This document shows positions 1 through 9,971 of a stretch of DNA of 64,000 nucleotides, piece by piece. Origin of the DNA: an uncultured delta proteobacterium. GTDB taxonomy: Bacteria > Desulfobacterota > Desulfovibrionia > Desulfovibrionales > Desulfovibrionaceae. A program made the position numbers and the translations under genes. The stretch is from the NCBI GenBank assembly GCA_900079685.1, contig LT599018.1:2349625-2413624 (forward strand). Reading direction: 5' to 3'. Every line of letters starts with the position of its first letter. Positions within the stretch are counted from its first letter, which is position 1. Under the pieces are notes generated by a model. That model was not told where the DNA came from. It did not search any database and saw only the letters and a list, made by a program, of their open reading frames with translations.

Positions 1-110
1 AACCGGACAGCATTGATAATTACGGTTTTTCTGGCGAGCGCGGGGGTTTTGCCTCTCCTAAAAGCACAATGTGGCTGTACGTGTATTCACTCAGATTGAG
101 GGAGAAGACG

Positions 111-2522
111 ATGACGACAAAATTTAAAATCATCGCAGGGTTTGTGATCATGATCATCCTCATTACGGGGATGGCCGGTCTTGGCTACTACGACATCCAG
201 GTCGCGTCCGAAGGGTTCGTCGGCTACCAGCGGCAGGCCCGCGTCAACGTGGCCATCAGCGACATGGTGACAAATCTGTCGCAGTCGGTGGCTAAAACCT
301 ACGACTTCATCTCCACCCGCGACCCCAAAGCGATAGAGGGCGCGCACAAGGATGTCGACGAATTCATTGCTCTGGCGGACACCGCCTATAATGAAACGCA
401 CATCGACTACAGAAAGCAGATGTTTACCGACCTGAAAAAAGCGATAGAGCCGATGCGGGCGGCGGAAACGTCCATCCTCAACAACATCGCCGACATCAAC
501 AAGTTGTATAACGGCGTTGTCCGGCCGAGCTATGACAAAATGGCCTCGTTGCTGGTCAACCTTGACGACGCCGCCCACAATATCCGCAACAGCGACCTGC
601 AGCGGTCGCAAGCGGCCGTATGGGCCAAATACGCCGACTGCCTCACCGCGCTTACCCGGTTTGCCACCACGTTCTCGGAAGAGGAAGGCAAAAAAACCAT
701 GGAACGCCTGGAAGCGCTGCGCTCGCTCTTTGTCGCCCTGGAAGGGCAGCTCCAGACGGATGGCGGCCGGAAAATCCACGCCGACATCATGGCTTCCCAC
801 AACGCCCTTGTGGACGCCCTGAAAAAGATGTCCACGGAAGGCGCGGCCGTGCGCGCGAGCCTCAAAGAAATGCACGATATCGAAGCAAAGATTACCGACT
901 CCATCACGGACTTCAACCAGCGGGTCGACAAGGAAATGCGGGCTGAAGGCGCATCGCTTCTCGCCTCCAACCAGACCGGGCAGAACATCATGCTCGGCGT
1001 GGGCATCGCCGGCGTTGTCCTCGGCATTCTGCTGGCGCTCTTCATCATCATCGGCATCGTCCGGGTGCTCAACGCCCTGGCAGGCTTTGCCGGCGCGGTC
1101 GCCAAAGGCGATTTCGAGCATGAGATCAAGGTCCGCGAAAAGGGCGAAATCGGCGCCATGGTCGAATCCATGAAGGAAATTCCCCATGCCCTCAACACCG
1201 TGCTGGAGGAATACAAAGGGCTCGAGCACAGCATCGAGAACGGCGACCTCAGCGCCCAGGGCGATGCGGGCAAATTCCACGGCGGGTTCGCCACCCTCAT
1301 CAGGGGCACCAACGGCATTCTTGGCCGCTTCCTCACCGTGATCGAAAACATTCCTTCCCCGGTCGTCATGCTGAACAAGGACCTCAAGGCCGCGTACATC
1401 AACACCGTGGCCCGCAGCCTTGCCGGCGAAAATTACAAGGGCAAGACCTGCTCCGAGCTGTTCGCCCGCGAGGACTTCGGCTCCAACAAGGACGCCCTTA
1501 AAAAGGCCGTTGAATCAAAAGCCCCGGCCAACGCGGAAACCCGCGCCCACCCGCAGGGCAGGAACATGGACATCAGCTACACCGCCATTCCCATGTTCAA
1601 CGCGCAGGGCCAGCTCAGCTCCGTGATGCAGCTCATCACCGACCTCACCGACCTGAAGGCGCAACAGAACACCATGTTGCAGGTAGCGGCCCAGGCGGCC
1701 GAAATATCCAACCGTGTGGCGGCCGCTTCCGAAGAACTCTCCGCCCAGGTGGAACAGATCTCCCGCGGGGCCGAAGTCCAGCGCGAACGCGTGGAAGGCA
1801 CGGCCAGCGCCATGACGGAAATGAACGCCACGGTTCTTGAAGTCGCCAAGAGCGCCGGGGAAGCTTCCGACCAGAGCGAAAGCACCCGCCAGAAAGCGGC
1901 CCAGGGCGCCGAGCTGGTCAACCGGGTCATGACCTCCATCAACGCGGTCAACAACGTGAGCCAGAACCTGCACAGCAACATGCAGGAACTGGGCAAGCAG
2001 GCCGAAAGCATCGGCAGCGTCATGAACGTTATTTCCGATATCGCGGACCAGACCAACCTGCTCGCCCTGAACGCGGCCATTGAAGCGGCGCGCGCGGGCG
2101 AAGCCGGGCGCGGGTTCGCGGTCGTCGCCGACGAAGTGCGCAAGCTCGCGGAAAAAACCATGGCCGCCACCCAGGAAGTGGGCACCTCCATCAACGCGGT
2201 GCAGCAGTCCGCCCGGACGAACATCGACGAAGTGGGCAAGGCCGTTTCCAGCGTTTCCGAAGCCACGGAACTGGCCAACTCCTCGGGCGTGGCCCTTTCC
2301 GAAATCGTGAGCCTGGCCTCCGCCAACTCCGCGGTCGTGGCCTCCATCGCGACGGCGGCCGAGGAACAAAGCGCCACATCCGAGGAAATCAGCCGCGCCA
2401 TCGACGAGATCAACCAGGTCGTGGGCGAAACCACCGAAGGCATGATCCAGTCCTCCGCCGCTGTGCAGGATCTCTCCCGCATGGCCCAGGAACTGCGCGA
2501 AGTAATGGAGCGGCTCAAGTAG
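111..2522 (+). CDS. Methyl-accepting chemotaxis protein with PAS domain
   Basis: An inner-membrane chemoreceptor of 803 aa that would feed a CheA/CheW signalling array. A first membrane segment spans about residues 7-27. A periplasmic helical sensor region of about 265 residues follows, then a second membrane segment near 292-318, a HAMP-like region, a PAS domain near 407-515, and a long cytoplasmic signalling domain. The conserved hairpin tip ([14 protein letters not shown]) lies near residue 650. There is no C-terminal CheR/CheB pentapeptide. I chose the ATG at 111 because GGGAG sits just upstream and TM1 starts directly after it; an in-frame ATG at 69 would add 14 residues without a clear ribosome site. 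The gene stands alone and ends at a terminator. The ligand cannot be read from the sequence. Confidence 0.95.
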   Translation: MTTKFKIIAGFVIMIILITGMAGLGYYDIQVASEGFVGYQRQARVNVAISDMVTNLSQSVAKTYDFISTRDPKAIEGAHKDVDEFIALADTAYNETHIDYRKQMFTDLKKAIEPMRAAETSILNNIADINKLYNGVVRPSYDKMASLLVNLDDAAHNIRNSDLQRSQAAVWAKYADCLTALTRFATTFSEEEGKKTMERLEALRSLFVALEGQLQTDGGRKIHADIMASHNALVDALKKMSTEGAAVRASLKEMHDIEAKITDSITDFNQRVDKEMRAEGASLLASNQTGQNIMLGVGIAGVVLGILLALFIIIGIVRVLNALAGFAGAVAKGDFEHEIKVREKGEIGAMVESMKEIPHALNTVLEEYKGLEHSIENGDLSAQGDAGKFHGGFATLIRGTNGILGRFLTVIENIPSPVVMLNKDLKAAYINTVARSLAGENYKGKTCSELFAREDFGSNKDALKKAVESKAPANAETRAHPQGRNMDISYTAIPMFNAQGQLSSVMQLITDLTDLKAQQNTMLQVAAQAAEISNRVAAASEELSAQVEQISRGAEVQRERVEGTASAMTEMNATVLEVAKSAGEASDQSESTRQKAAQGAELVNRVMTSINAVNNVSQNLHSNMQELGKQAESIGSVMNVISDIADQTNLLALNAAIEAARAGEAGRGFAVVADEVRKLAEKTMAATQEVGTSINAVQQSARTNIDEVGKAVSSVSEATELANSSGVALSEIVSLASANSAVVASIATAAEEQSATSEEISRAIDEINQVVGETTEGMIQSSAAVQDLSRMAQELREVMERLK

Positions 2523-2542
2523 GCCGGTCCGGAACACACCAG

Positions 2543-2574
2543 TAAAAAAACCGCTCTCCGGAGCGGTTTTTTTT
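2543..2574 (+). terminator. Rho-independent terminator of the chemoreceptor gene
   Basis: The stem CCGCTC/GAGCGG with a TCCG loop is followed by eight T residues, 20 bases after the chemoreceptor stop codon. An A-run precedes the stem, so it may work in both directions. Confidence 0.9.
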
Positions 2575-2593
2575 ATATCCTGGCAATCCAAAC

Positions 2594-2629
2594 GCGAGCG
2601 CCCCGCATCGTCCAATGCGGGGCGCTCGC
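2594..2629 (-). terminator. Perfect 15-bp inverted repeat, probable terminator
   Basis: Arms GCGAGCGCCCCGCAT and its complement enclose a 6-base loop just downstream of the minus-strand spermidine-synthase-like gene. No good T tract follows on the minus strand, so termination is inferred from the stem and its position. Confidence 0.55.
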
Positions 2630-2658
2630 CGTTACAGCGCTCATAGTGTGAACAGGCC

Positions 2659-4170
2659 CTAGTTCCGGGCCTCGAGCATGGGCATGGCGTAGCGCTCGAC
2701 CGGCGCGTAATCGTCCGTCAGGGCCACCACGTCCTTTTCCAGGGGCAGTTTGTACTCCTTGGCGAGCATGGCCTGCATATCCGCGTCCCAGGCCAGGGGG
2801 ATGGTTTTTTCCGTCTTCAGGGCCACCAGCATGACGTTTTGCGCCACGTCCGGCCTGCCGGGCATGGAAACCGGGAAAACGTGCGTCTGGGGGAAGACTT
2901 CCGCGAACGCGGCCCGGATCGAGCGCAATATCTTGCCCTGCTCGCCGCTGACCGCCGAAATGATGTTGCACACGAACACCCCGTCGTCGCGGAGCAGGGC
3001 CTTGATCCGCCCGGCGCATTCCACGGTCCCCAAGTGGAAGGGAATGTTGTAGCTGGAGGTGAAGGTGTCGCCCATAATCACGTCGTACGGGGCGACGGTA
3101 TCCCCTTCCGTCACAAGGCCGGCCCTGCGGTTGAGGAAAACCCGCGCGTCCTCGTGGAAGATGCGCATCCGGTCGTTGTCTTGCAGCGCGAAAAACTCCC
3201 TGGCCGTCGCCGTGATGCCGGGGTCGATCTCCACCACGTCGATGGTGGCGTCCTTTTTCGCGTTCAAAAGATACTTGGGTACGGAATAACCGCCCCCGCC
3301 GAGCATCAGGAATTTTTTCGCGTCCGGTTTGATGTGCCAGCCGATGGCGTAATGTCTGGTGTAGTCGAACAGCAAACGGTTCGGGTCGTCCAGCCGCATG
3401 CCGGATTGGGCGGAGCCGGGGTCCGTAATCATGAAAACCGCGCGGTGGCCGTCCTGGACGCCTTCCGCCACCCGGATATGGTTGTAGCGCGTGTCGCGGT
3501 CAATGCCCGTGACCAGGTTTTCCTGCACGCTCAGGGCGGCGTACCCGCCAAGCCCCATGCACGCGCCCAGCACCAGCGCCGCCGGCATCTTGCGGCCCCG
3601 AGGCATCACGATAAGGGCCGCCGCCGCCAGAACCCCGGCCACCCCGTACAGGATGGACCGCGTCCCGAGCCAGGAAATGAGCCAATACCCGCCCAGAAAG
3701 GTGCCCGCGATGGACCCGATGGTGGACAGCGCGTAAAACCGGCCGATGACCGTGCTCGAACGGCTCTTGTCCTTGTAGTCCAGCAGCCGGACCTGGATGA
3801 TGTACGGAGAAACCATGCCCAGAAACACGCAGGGCGCCGCGAAGAGCAGCACCGCCGCCGCCACCGCGCTGACCTGCAAGGACCACTGCGCGCTCGCCAC
3901 CGTCCGCAGGAACGGCTCCTGTCCCAAGGCCGCCAGCAGCACGAAGGCCGCCCCGCAAGCGATAATCAGGCCGAGTTTTCTGGCCGAGGGGTTCTTGTCC
4001 CCGGCCTTGCCGCCAAGCCAGTAGCCCACGGACAAACTCGCCAGCACAATGCCGATCATGGCCGTCCAGACCACGATGGAAGTGCCGAGATACGGAGCCA
4101 GCAGGCGCGCGCCCGCCATTTCAAGCACCATCACGCCCGCGCCGCAGATAAACGAGACTATCTCAAGCAT
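2659..4170 (-). CDS. Fused membrane protein/spermidine synthase-like protein
   Basis: A 503-aa two-part protein. The N-terminal half (about residues 1-200) has repeated hydrophobic helices resembling a half transporter. The C-terminal half has a spermidine-synthase-like Rossmann fold: a glycine-rich AdoMet-binding stretch (FLMLGGGGYSVPKYLL), an acidic strand end (DVVEIDPG) and a DVIMGDTFTS segment. Families with this layout are annotated as fused MFS/spermidine synthases, and for most the substrate is unproven. The gene starts 24 bp after topA on the same strand, so the two are probably co-transcribed. Polyamine synthesis is possible, but an uncharacterised aminopropyl- or methyltransferase-like activity is equally likely. 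Confidence 0.85.
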   Translation of the reverse strand: MLEIVSFICGAGVMVLEMAGARLLAPYLGTSIVVWTAMIGIVLASLSVGYWLGGKAGDKNPSARKLGLIIACGAAFVLLAALGQEPFLRTVASAQWSLQVSAVAAAVLLFAAPCVFLGMVSPYIIQVRLLDYKDKSRSSTVIGRFYALSTIGSIAGTFLGGYWLISWLGTRSILYGVAGVLAAAALIVMPRGRKMPAALVLGACMGLGGYAALSVQENLVTGIDRDTRYNHIRVAEGVQDGHRAVFMITDPGSAQSGMRLDDPNRLLFDYTRHYAIGWHIKPDAKKFLMLGGGGYSVPKYLLNAKKDATIDVVEIDPGITATAREFFALQDNDRMRIFHEDARVFLNRRAGLVTEGDTVAPYDVIMGDTFTSSYNIPFHLGTVECAGRIKALLRDDGVFVCNIISAVSGEQGKILRSIRAAFAEVFPQTHVFPVSMPGRPDVAQNVMLVALKTEKTIPLAWDADMQAMLAKEYKLPLEKDVVALTDDYAPVERYAMPMLEARN

Positions 4171-4194
4171 TGTGACTCCTTATCCCCCCGGCGC

Positions 4195-6441
4195 TCACTC
4201 GCCGTCTTCCTCTTTGCCGCCTTCGCGGTAGTTGCAGCCTTTCTGGGTGCAGCCGATGAAGGTGCGGCCCTTGAAGTTTTTCCGGCCCAGGAGGGGGAAC
4301 TTGCACTTGGGGCATTCGCCGGGGATGGGGTAATCCCAGATGGCGAAATCGCATTGCGGGTACTGGTCGCAAGCGTAAAACACCTTGCCGCGCTTGGAGC
4401 TTTTCTCGACCAGCATGCCTTTACCGCACTTGGGGCAGGGCACGCCGGTGGAAAAGGGCTCGGCGTGCTTGCAGTCCGGGTAGCCGGTGCAGGCGATGAA
4501 CCTGCTGCCGGTACGCGATTTTTTAACCACCAGATCCTTGCCGCATTCCGGGCAGGCGCCGACGGAGGGCAGCGTTTCTTTTTCCCGTTCCGCAAGCTGG
4601 ATTGCGCCTTTCTCGTCCCGGGTGAAATTGCTGGTAAAGGTGCAGTCCGGGTAGCCCGTGCAGGCGAGGAACGGCCCGGCCTTGCCGAACTTGACCACCG
4701 TGTCCTTGCCGCAGGTTGGGCAGGCAAGGCCCGTGGGAATGCCGCCCTTGACGTTGTTCATGGCGGCCGCGGCTTTTTCCAGGGTGGGGTTGAATTCACC
4801 GGTAAAGGAATCAAGCAGGGCGACCCAGTTTTCCCCGCCGTCCGCGACCTTGTCGAGGGAATCTTCCATCTGGGCGGTGAATCCCACGTCCATCAGGGTC
4901 TTGAAATGTTCCTTCAACAAATCGCTGACCACTTCGCCGAGATCCGTGGGCGCGAAGTGTTTTTCCTCCATGCTGACGTACTCGCGGTCCTGCAGCGTGG
5001 AGATGATGCTGGCGTAGGTCGAGGGGCGGCCGATGCCCTTCTCCTCCAATTCGCGGACGAGGGAGGCTTCCGTGTAGCGCGGGGCGGGCTGGGTGAACTT
5101 CTGCTCTTTCTCGAACTTGTCCAGCGTGAGGGTCTGCCCGGCCTTCATGGGCGGCAGGTCCACCACGTCGTCGCTCTTTTGCGGGGACAGGACCTGGAAA
5201 CCGGGGAACAGAAGCTGCTCGCCCTTGGCCCGCCAGGTGGTATCCGCGGCGGTCACGGTTGCGGTCGTGTCGAGCACCCTGGCCCCGGCCATCTGGGAGG
5301 CCACGAACCGCACCCAGATCAGGCGGTACAGGTTATACTGTTCCGGCGTGAGAAAGGGTTTGACGCTGTCCGGCGTCAGGGCGACGTCAACGGGCCGGAC
5401 GGCTTCGTGCGCGTCCTGCGCGCCGCCCTTGGACTTGAAATGCCGGGGCTTGGGCGGGTAATAGTCGGCGCCGTAGGTCGCGACGATGAACTCGCGGGCC
5501 GCGTCGCGCGCCTCGTCCGCGATGCGCACGGAGTCCGTGCGCATATACGTGATGAGCGCGGTGGTGCCGCGCTCGCCGAGGTCCAGGCCTTCATACAGAC
5601 GCTGGGCGATATTCATGGTGCGCTTGGCCGAATAGCCGAGGCGCTGGTTGGCGTTCTGCTGCAATGTGGAGGTGATGAACGGCGGCACCGGGGTTTTTTC
5701 GCGTTCCTTGGCTTCCACGGATTCCACGACGAACGGCGCCTTTTTGACCCGTTCCTCAATCTCGGTTGCGGTCTTGGCGTTGGTGACCTCGGCCTTTTTG
5801 CCGCCGATCTTGACGAGGTCCGTGCGGAAAACCGGCGGGGACCCGGCCGCGAGAAACGCGCGGAAGTTCCAGTATTCCTCGGGCACAAAGACGCGGCGTT
5901 CCTGCTCGCGTTCCACGATAAGGCGCAGCGCCACGGACTGCACCCGGCCGGCGGAAATGCCGCGTTTGACCTTTTTCCAGAGCAGCGGGGATATTTTATA
6001 CCCCACCAGACGGTCCAGCACGCGCCGGGCCTGCTGGGCGTCGAACAGGTCGCGGTTGAGCGGGCGGGGGTTGGCCAGGGCTTCCTTCACGGCCTTGGCC
6101 GTGATTTCGTTGAACTGGATGCGCTCGATATTGGCATTGGCGTCCTTGATAAGCTCGGCCACGTGCCAGGCAATGGCCTCCCCTTCGCGGTCCGGGTCGG
6201 GGGCGAGGAAGACGTGATCCGCTTTGGCCGCGGCGCTTTTAAGGTCCGCCACGACCTTTTCCTTGCCTTCGATAACCTTGTAGGCGGGTTCGTAGTTGTT
6301 GCCCTCGTCCACGCCGATGGTCTTGGTGGGCAGATCGCGCACATGCCCCACGCTGGCCTGCACCATGTATTTGTCGCCAAGGAATTTCTTGATTGTTTTC
6401 ACCTTGGCGGGCGATTCCACGATTATCAGGTCTTTGCCCAT
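4195..6441 (-). CDS. topA: DNA topoisomerase I
   Basis: Type IA topoisomerase that relaxes negative supercoils through a transient 5'-phosphotyrosine link. The Toprim domain is at the N terminus (LIIVESPAKVKTIKKFLG, then DPDREGEAIAWH). The active-site block ITYMRTDS carries the catalytic tyrosine. The C terminus holds four consecutive four-cysteine zinc fingers (CPxC...C, starting near residue 585). The length is 748 aa with the ATG at 6441, which is preceded by AAGGAAA; an upstream extension of 46 codons is open but has no family similarity. It is the first gene of a likely two-gene unit with the spermidine-synthase-like gene. Confidence 0.97.
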   Translation of the reverse strand: MGKDLIIVESPAKVKTIKKFLGDKYMVQASVGHVRDLPTKTIGVDEGNNYEPAYKVIEGKEKVVADLKSAAAKADHVFLAPDPDREGEAIAWHVAELIKDANANIERIQFNEITAKAVKEALANPRPLNRDLFDAQQARRVLDRLVGYKISPLLWKKVKRGISAGRVQSVALRLIVEREQERRVFVPEEYWNFRAFLAAGSPPVFRTDLVKIGGKKAEVTNAKTATEIEERVKKAPFVVESVEAKEREKTPVPPFITSTLQQNANQRLGYSAKRTMNIAQRLYEGLDLGERGTTALITYMRTDSVRIADEARDAAREFIVATYGADYYPPKPRHFKSKGGAQDAHEAVRPVDVALTPDSVKPFLTPEQYNLYRLIWVRFVASQMAGARVLDTTATVTAADTTWRAKGEQLLFPGFQVLSPQKSDDVVDLPPMKAGQTLTLDKFEKEQKFTQPAPRYTEASLVRELEEKGIGRPSTYASIISTLQDREYVSMEEKHFAPTDLGEVVSDLLKEHFKTLMDVGFTAQMEDSLDKVADGGENWVALLDSFTGEFNPTLEKAAAAMNNVKGGIPTGLACPTCGKDTVVKFGKAGPFLACTGYPDCTFTSNFTRDEKGAIQLAEREKETLPSVGACPECGKDLVVKKSRTGSRFIACTGYPDCKHAEPFSTGVPCPKCGKGMLVEKSSKRGKVFYACDQYPQCDFAIWDYPIPGECPKCKFPLLGRKNFKGRTFIGCTQKGCNYREGGKEEDGE

Positions 6442-6712
6442 TATTATGCATTTCCTTGTTCTGCAAGATGGCGGACCGTATAAAGGAAACACGGTCCGGC
6501 TGAAAGATACGTCATTACTTGTCAAGGTCAAGTTTTTGATTATTTTTGGCCACCAACACGGTAACCGTTTGCCGGGCAAGGTTTTTTATACCACGTGGTT
6601 GTACTGCCCCTTTCCCCGGCGCCCTAACATGGATGCGTTCCGGCACGGCATTTGGTATAGGAGATATAGTGACGCCGCGCCCGCGCGTGACGCCAAATTG
6701 AGAGGTGACCGC

Positions 6713-7537
6713 ATGACACTTTGCGCCAAACGCTCCCCCTTCCCCTTGTCCGCCGGGTTTTCCCGCTGCGCGCTCATTCTTGCCGCCCTTGCCTGCCTTG
6801 TTCTTTCCGGCTGCGCTTCGGTGCCGTACACGAACCGTTCCCAGCTTGTCTTCATGAGCGAATCGGAAGAACTGAGCCTGGGGGCGCAGGCTTCCCAGCA
6901 GGTGCTTGCCAAAGAGCCCGAGGAAAAAGGCACGGCCCGCGCCGCCAGGGTCGAACGGGTGGGCAAGCGCATTGCCGCCGTGGCGGAACGGCCCCAATTT
7001 CAATGGGAATTCCACACCATCCCCAGCGAGGAACTGAACGCCTTCTGCCTGCCCGGCGGCAAGGTGTTCGTGTACACGGCCCTCTTGAACCTGACGCAGG
7101 GGAACGACAACGAGCTCGCCGCCGTGATGGGGCACGAGATCGCCCATGCCGTGGCCCGGCACGGGGCGGAGCGGTCGAGCCAGAACCAGATCGCGGCCGT
7201 CGGGCAGATGGCCGCCCAGATCGGCGTGGCCGCCGCCACCGGCTCCGCCCAGGCGGGCGACAGCGTGGGCCAGGGCTACGGCCTTATCGCCCAGCTCGGG
7301 TTCCTCCTTCCCTATAGCCGCACGCACGAGACCGAGGCGGACACCATCGGGATCATCCTGGCGGCCAAGGCGGGGTACGATCCACGCGCGGCCCTGAGCT
7401 TCTGGAAAAAGATGGCAGCGAAAAACACGGGCAAGGAGCCGCCCGCCCTTCTTTCCACGCATCCCCTGAACGAACAGCGCATCGAGGATCTGGAAGCGGC
7501 AATGCCCAAGGCCATGGAATATTATACCAAAAAGTAA
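6713..7537 (+). CDS. M48-family metalloprotease, lipoprotein
   Basis: A secreted, lipid-anchored zinc protease of 274 aa. A basic and hydrophobic leader ends in the lipobox LSGC with the modified cysteine at residue 34. The zinc motif HEIAH is near residues 141-145, and a downstream HETEAD segment supplies the third ligand. The overall pattern matches periplasmic M48C proteases of the BepA/LoiP/YcaL type, which act in outer-membrane protein quality control. It lacks the C-terminal TPR region of BepA, so LoiP/YcaL-like is the closer comparison. The start at 6713 has GAGGTG upstream. It is monocistronic; a GC-rich hairpin lies about 30 bases downstream. Confidence 0.93.
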   Translation: MTLCAKRSPFPLSAGFSRCALILAALACLVLSGCASVPYTNRSQLVFMSESEELSLGAQASQQVLAKEPEEKGTARAARVERVGKRIAAVAERPQFQWEFHTIPSEELNAFCLPGGKVFVYTALLNLTQGNDNELAAVMGHEIAHAVARHGAERSSQNQIAAVGQMAAQIGVAAATGSAQAGDSVGQGYGLIAQLGFLLPYSRTHETEADTIGIILAAKAGYDPRAALSFWKKMAAKNTGKEPPALLSTHPLNEQRIEDLEAAMPKAMEYYTKK

Positions 7538-7569
7538 GGGTTTATCCGTAAATAAGCTCTAAGCAGCTT

Positions 7570-7600
7570 CCCGGCCGCCTGATTCTTGACGGCGGCCGGG
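7570..7600 (+). terminator. GC-rich hairpin after the M48 gene
   Basis: The 10-bp perfect arms CCCGGCCGCC/GGCGGCCGGG enclose an 11-base loop, 33 bases after the stop codon. No T tract is present, so this is a possible rather than a classical terminator. Confidence 0.4.
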
Positions 7601-7656
7601 CGGCCCGGACGGCTCTTTTCCCGTTTTCCTCTCTTATTCCAGCTCAATCTGAAAGA

Positions 7657-7672
7657 TGGCATACGTCTTGCT
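7657..7672 (+). promoter_or_regulatory. Sigma-54 (-24/-12) promoter
   Basis: TGGCATACGTCTTGCT matches the sigma-54 consensus TGGCAC-N5-TTGCW, with the GG and GC pairs exactly 12 bases apart. It lies 54 bases before the ATG of the lysozyme-like gene and predicts a start near 7684. In Desulfovibrio-type bacteria sigma-54 commonly drives flagellar and surface genes. Confidence 0.75.
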
Positions 7673-7725
7673 TTCTCTCCGGCAGCACCGGTGTCTGCCG
7701 CGCCGGATTTTGTAAGGAGAATGCC

Positions 7726-8913
7726 ATGTACAGCAAACCGTTGGCCGCCCGGATGGACGGGGTACGCGAGGCGCCCACCAGGGTGAAACGCGGCGCGTCC
7801 CTTAACGGGTCTACCAGTAACGGGGCCATCAACTTTTCTTCCTTTCTCCAGCAGGGGGGCGTTCAGGCTCCCGGTATGCCGGGCATGGGAGCGGGCAAGA
7901 ATACGGGCCAGGGGAGCACCCCCATGGAACAGGCCGCGACGCAGAACAACCTGGGCCTTAACCAGATGCGCGCCCTTGCCGCGCTGACCGCCGCCAAAAC
8001 AGACAGCTCCGGCGAGCAGAAAAAAGAAGCCGCCCAGGCGCAGAAACCGAATTTCGGCCTGCCCCTGAACCCGACCGATATTTTCAAACTCCTGACGCGC
8101 AAAGCGCCGAACCCCGAGGAAGCGGAAACCGCCATACGCGTCGCCTCCCACCGCAAGGAAACCACGCCCCAGGCCAGGGCCGAGGAAGTTATCGCCAAAA
8201 AGCTTTCCGGCACGCTGGAAGATTTGCGTCAAAATACCGGCGGCAATATGGACATGACCATCGGCAAGCTTGCCGCGCAGTTCGAGTCCGGCAGCAAGGG
8301 CATTGCCGCCATAGGGTATGACCGCCACGGCGGCACCTCCTATGGTAAATACCAGCTTTCGTCCCGCGCGGGCACCATGCGCTCGTTCATCGAATACTGC
8401 AAAACCGAAGCCCCGGATATCGCCGAACGGCTGGAAAAATCCGGCGGTTCCCAGAACACCGGCGGCAAGCGCGGCAAAATGCCGGATGCCTGGGAAAAGA
8501 TCGCCGAGGAACAGCCGGACCGGTTCGAAGCCCTGCAGGACAGGTTCATCCGCGCCAGCCATTTTGAACCGGCCATGCGGGCCATAGCGGAAAAATCCGG
8601 CATGGACCAGGGCGAAATGCCCTTCGCGCTCCAGGAGGTGGTGTTTTCCACCGCCGTACAGCACGGTCCTTCCGCCGCAACAAGAATCATCGCCCGAGCC
8701 ATGGACCAGGTGGGGCCGGACCGCCTCAGCGCGGAAGGGAACGAACCCGCAACCCTCGCCAAAGCCCATGAAAACCTGATCCGCCGGATTTACGACAGCC
8801 GGTCCGGGCAGTTCCGCTCTTCCACCCAGGAAGTGCAGGCCGCGGTCAAAAGCCGCCTGCGCCAGGAAATGTCCATGGCCATCACCATGCTCCGCGAAGG
8901 AAACGTCGCGTAA
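7726..8913 (+). CDS. Lysozyme-like domain protein, probable peptidoglycan-acting export or flagellar factor
   Basis: A 395-aa protein with no obvious Sec signal. The first 150 residues are polar and low-complexity. From about residue 185 there is a segment FESGSKGIAAIGYD then GGTSYGKYQLSS, which resembles the Glu-containing, SYGxYQ-type core of lysozyme-like domains in phage tail lysins and VgrG-related proteins. In that comparison the Glu of FESG would be the candidate catalytic residue. The ATG at 7726 follows GTAAGGAG. A sigma-54 promoter upstream hints at control with flagellar or surface genes, for example a FlgJ-like role in making a wall hole. The function is inferred from weak similarity; a prophage-derived lysin is the main alternative. 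Confidence 0.65.
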   Translation: MYSKPLAARMDGVREAPTRVKRGASLNGSTSNGAINFSSFLQQGGVQAPGMPGMGAGKNTGQGSTPMEQAATQNNLGLNQMRALAALTAAKTDSSGEQKKEAAQAQKPNFGLPLNPTDIFKLLTRKAPNPEEAETAIRVASHRKETTPQARAEEVIAKKLSGTLEDLRQNTGGNMDMTIGKLAAQFESGSKGIAAIGYDRHGGTSYGKYQLSSRAGTMRSFIEYCKTEAPDIAERLEKSGGSQNTGGKRGKMPDAWEKIAEEQPDRFEALQDRFIRASHFEPAMRAIAEKSGMDQGEMPFALQEVVFSTAVQHGPSAATRIIARAMDQVGPDRLSAEGNEPATLAKAHENLIRRIYDSRSGQFRSSTQEVQAAVKSRLRQEMSMAITMLREGNVA

Positions 8914-8919
8914 CCGCGC

Positions 8920-8976
8920 TCCGGGGGAAGGGGAACCAACAGGGCCTGAGGCCCTGATGGTTCCCCTTCCCCCGGA
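8920..8976. repeat. 19-bp perfect inverted repeat with an inner hairpin
   Basis: Arms at 8920-8938 and 8958-8976 are exact complements (TCCGGGGGAAGGGGAACCA). A second small hairpin AGGGCC/GGCCCT lies in the loop. The arms resemble those at 9972-10037. It sits 7 bases after the lysozyme-like gene and may stop transcription. Confidence 0.75.
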
Positions 8977-9092
8977 CCCCCTTCCCCCCCCCTCTGCCGC
9001 CACTTGCTTTCACGTATAAATCCGGTCATAGTTCCCGCATCCGGGAGCGCGGCGCTTCGCGTTCCGCAACTATCATTGCGAAGGGGTTACGC

Positions 9093-9854
9093 ATGGCAGC
9101 AGACAAAAAAATCGCCCTGGTCACCGGGGCAAGTTCCGGAATAGGCCGGGCTTCCGCCCTGGCGCTGGTCAAGAGCGGGTTCATGGTTGCCGTCACCGGC
9201 AGGCGGGAAGCCGAATTGAAGGAAACCGCAACCCTTGCCGGGAACCTTTCCGCCAACATTCTGCCTATTGTCGGGGACGTGAGCGATCCGGATTCCGTCA
9301 CCCGGCTGTTCGAGACGGTCATAAAGCAACACGGCCGTCTGGACGTGCTGTTCAATAACGCGGGCGTAGCCATCCACGGCACGGATACCATCGACCTGCC
9401 CCTGGACAAGTGGGAATACCTCATGCGCATCAACGTGACCGGGGCTTTCCTCTGTGCGCAACAAGCGTTGCGGATCATGAAAAACCAGGACCCCAAAGGC
9501 GGCCGCATCATCAACAACGGCTCGATCTCCGCCCATGTGCCGCGCGCCCGCGCCCTTGCCTACACCGTTTCCAAGCATGCCATCACGGGTATGACCAAGT
9601 CCATCGCCCTGGATTACCGCGACGACAACATCTGTTGCAGCCAGATCGACATCGGCAACGCGGCCGTCAAACGCACAGAAGAGGTTGCCAAGGGAGCCCG
9701 CATCCAGGCCGACGGCGTCAAACGGGCCGAACCGCAGATAGACGTCGCCATCGTGGCGAACACCGTGGCTTATATTGCCAACCTCCCCCTGGACGTCAAC
9801 GTGCCCTTCATGACCATCATGGCCAACGCCATGCCCCTCATGGGCCGGGGGTGA
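9093..9854 (+). CDS. Short-chain dehydrogenase/reductase
   Basis: A cytoplasmic NAD(P)-dependent oxidoreductase of the classical SDR family, 253 aa. The cofactor motif TGASSGIG is at residues 11-18, the structural NNAG motif follows, the catalytic serine lies in NNGSISA, and the catalytic YTVSK lies near residue 157. ADKKIALVTG at the N terminus is the usual first strand. The start at 9093 has GAAGGGG upstream. It is a single gene followed by a strong hairpin terminator. The substrate cannot be told from the sequence. Confidence 0.93.
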   Translation: MAADKKIALVTGASSGIGRASALALVKSGFMVAVTGRREAELKETATLAGNLSANILPIVGDVSDPDSVTRLFETVIKQHGRLDVLFNNAGVAIHGTDTIDLPLDKWEYLMRINVTGAFLCAQQALRIMKNQDPKGGRIINNGSISAHVPRARALAYTVSKHAITGMTKSIALDYRDDNICCSQIDIGNAAVKRTEEVAKGARIQADGVKRAEPQIDVAIVANTVAYIANLPLDVNVPFMTIMANAMPLMGRG

Positions 9855-9900
9855 TGCATCGGGGGGATGTTTTTAACCCGCCATCACGTAACGCCGTAAA

Positions 9901-9930
9901 AAAGGCGGGACCCATTACGGTCCCGCCTTT
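9901..9930. terminator. Bidirectional hairpin terminator
   Basis: The perfect 12-bp arms AAAGGCGGGACC/GGTCCCGCCTTT enclose a 6-base loop. An A-run on the left and T residues on the right suit termination of both the SDR gene and the converging rubrerythrin gene. Confidence 0.8.
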
Positions 9931-9971
9931 CTCATTCCAACCCGGTGAAGTTTTTGAGGGATGGAGGGGGT

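Noticed and set aside
2839-6483. A 1214-codon open frame on the plus strand
   Set aside because: It is antisense to topA and the spermidine-synthase-like gene, has the His/Arg/Gly-rich composition of high-GC shadow frames and no domain pattern.
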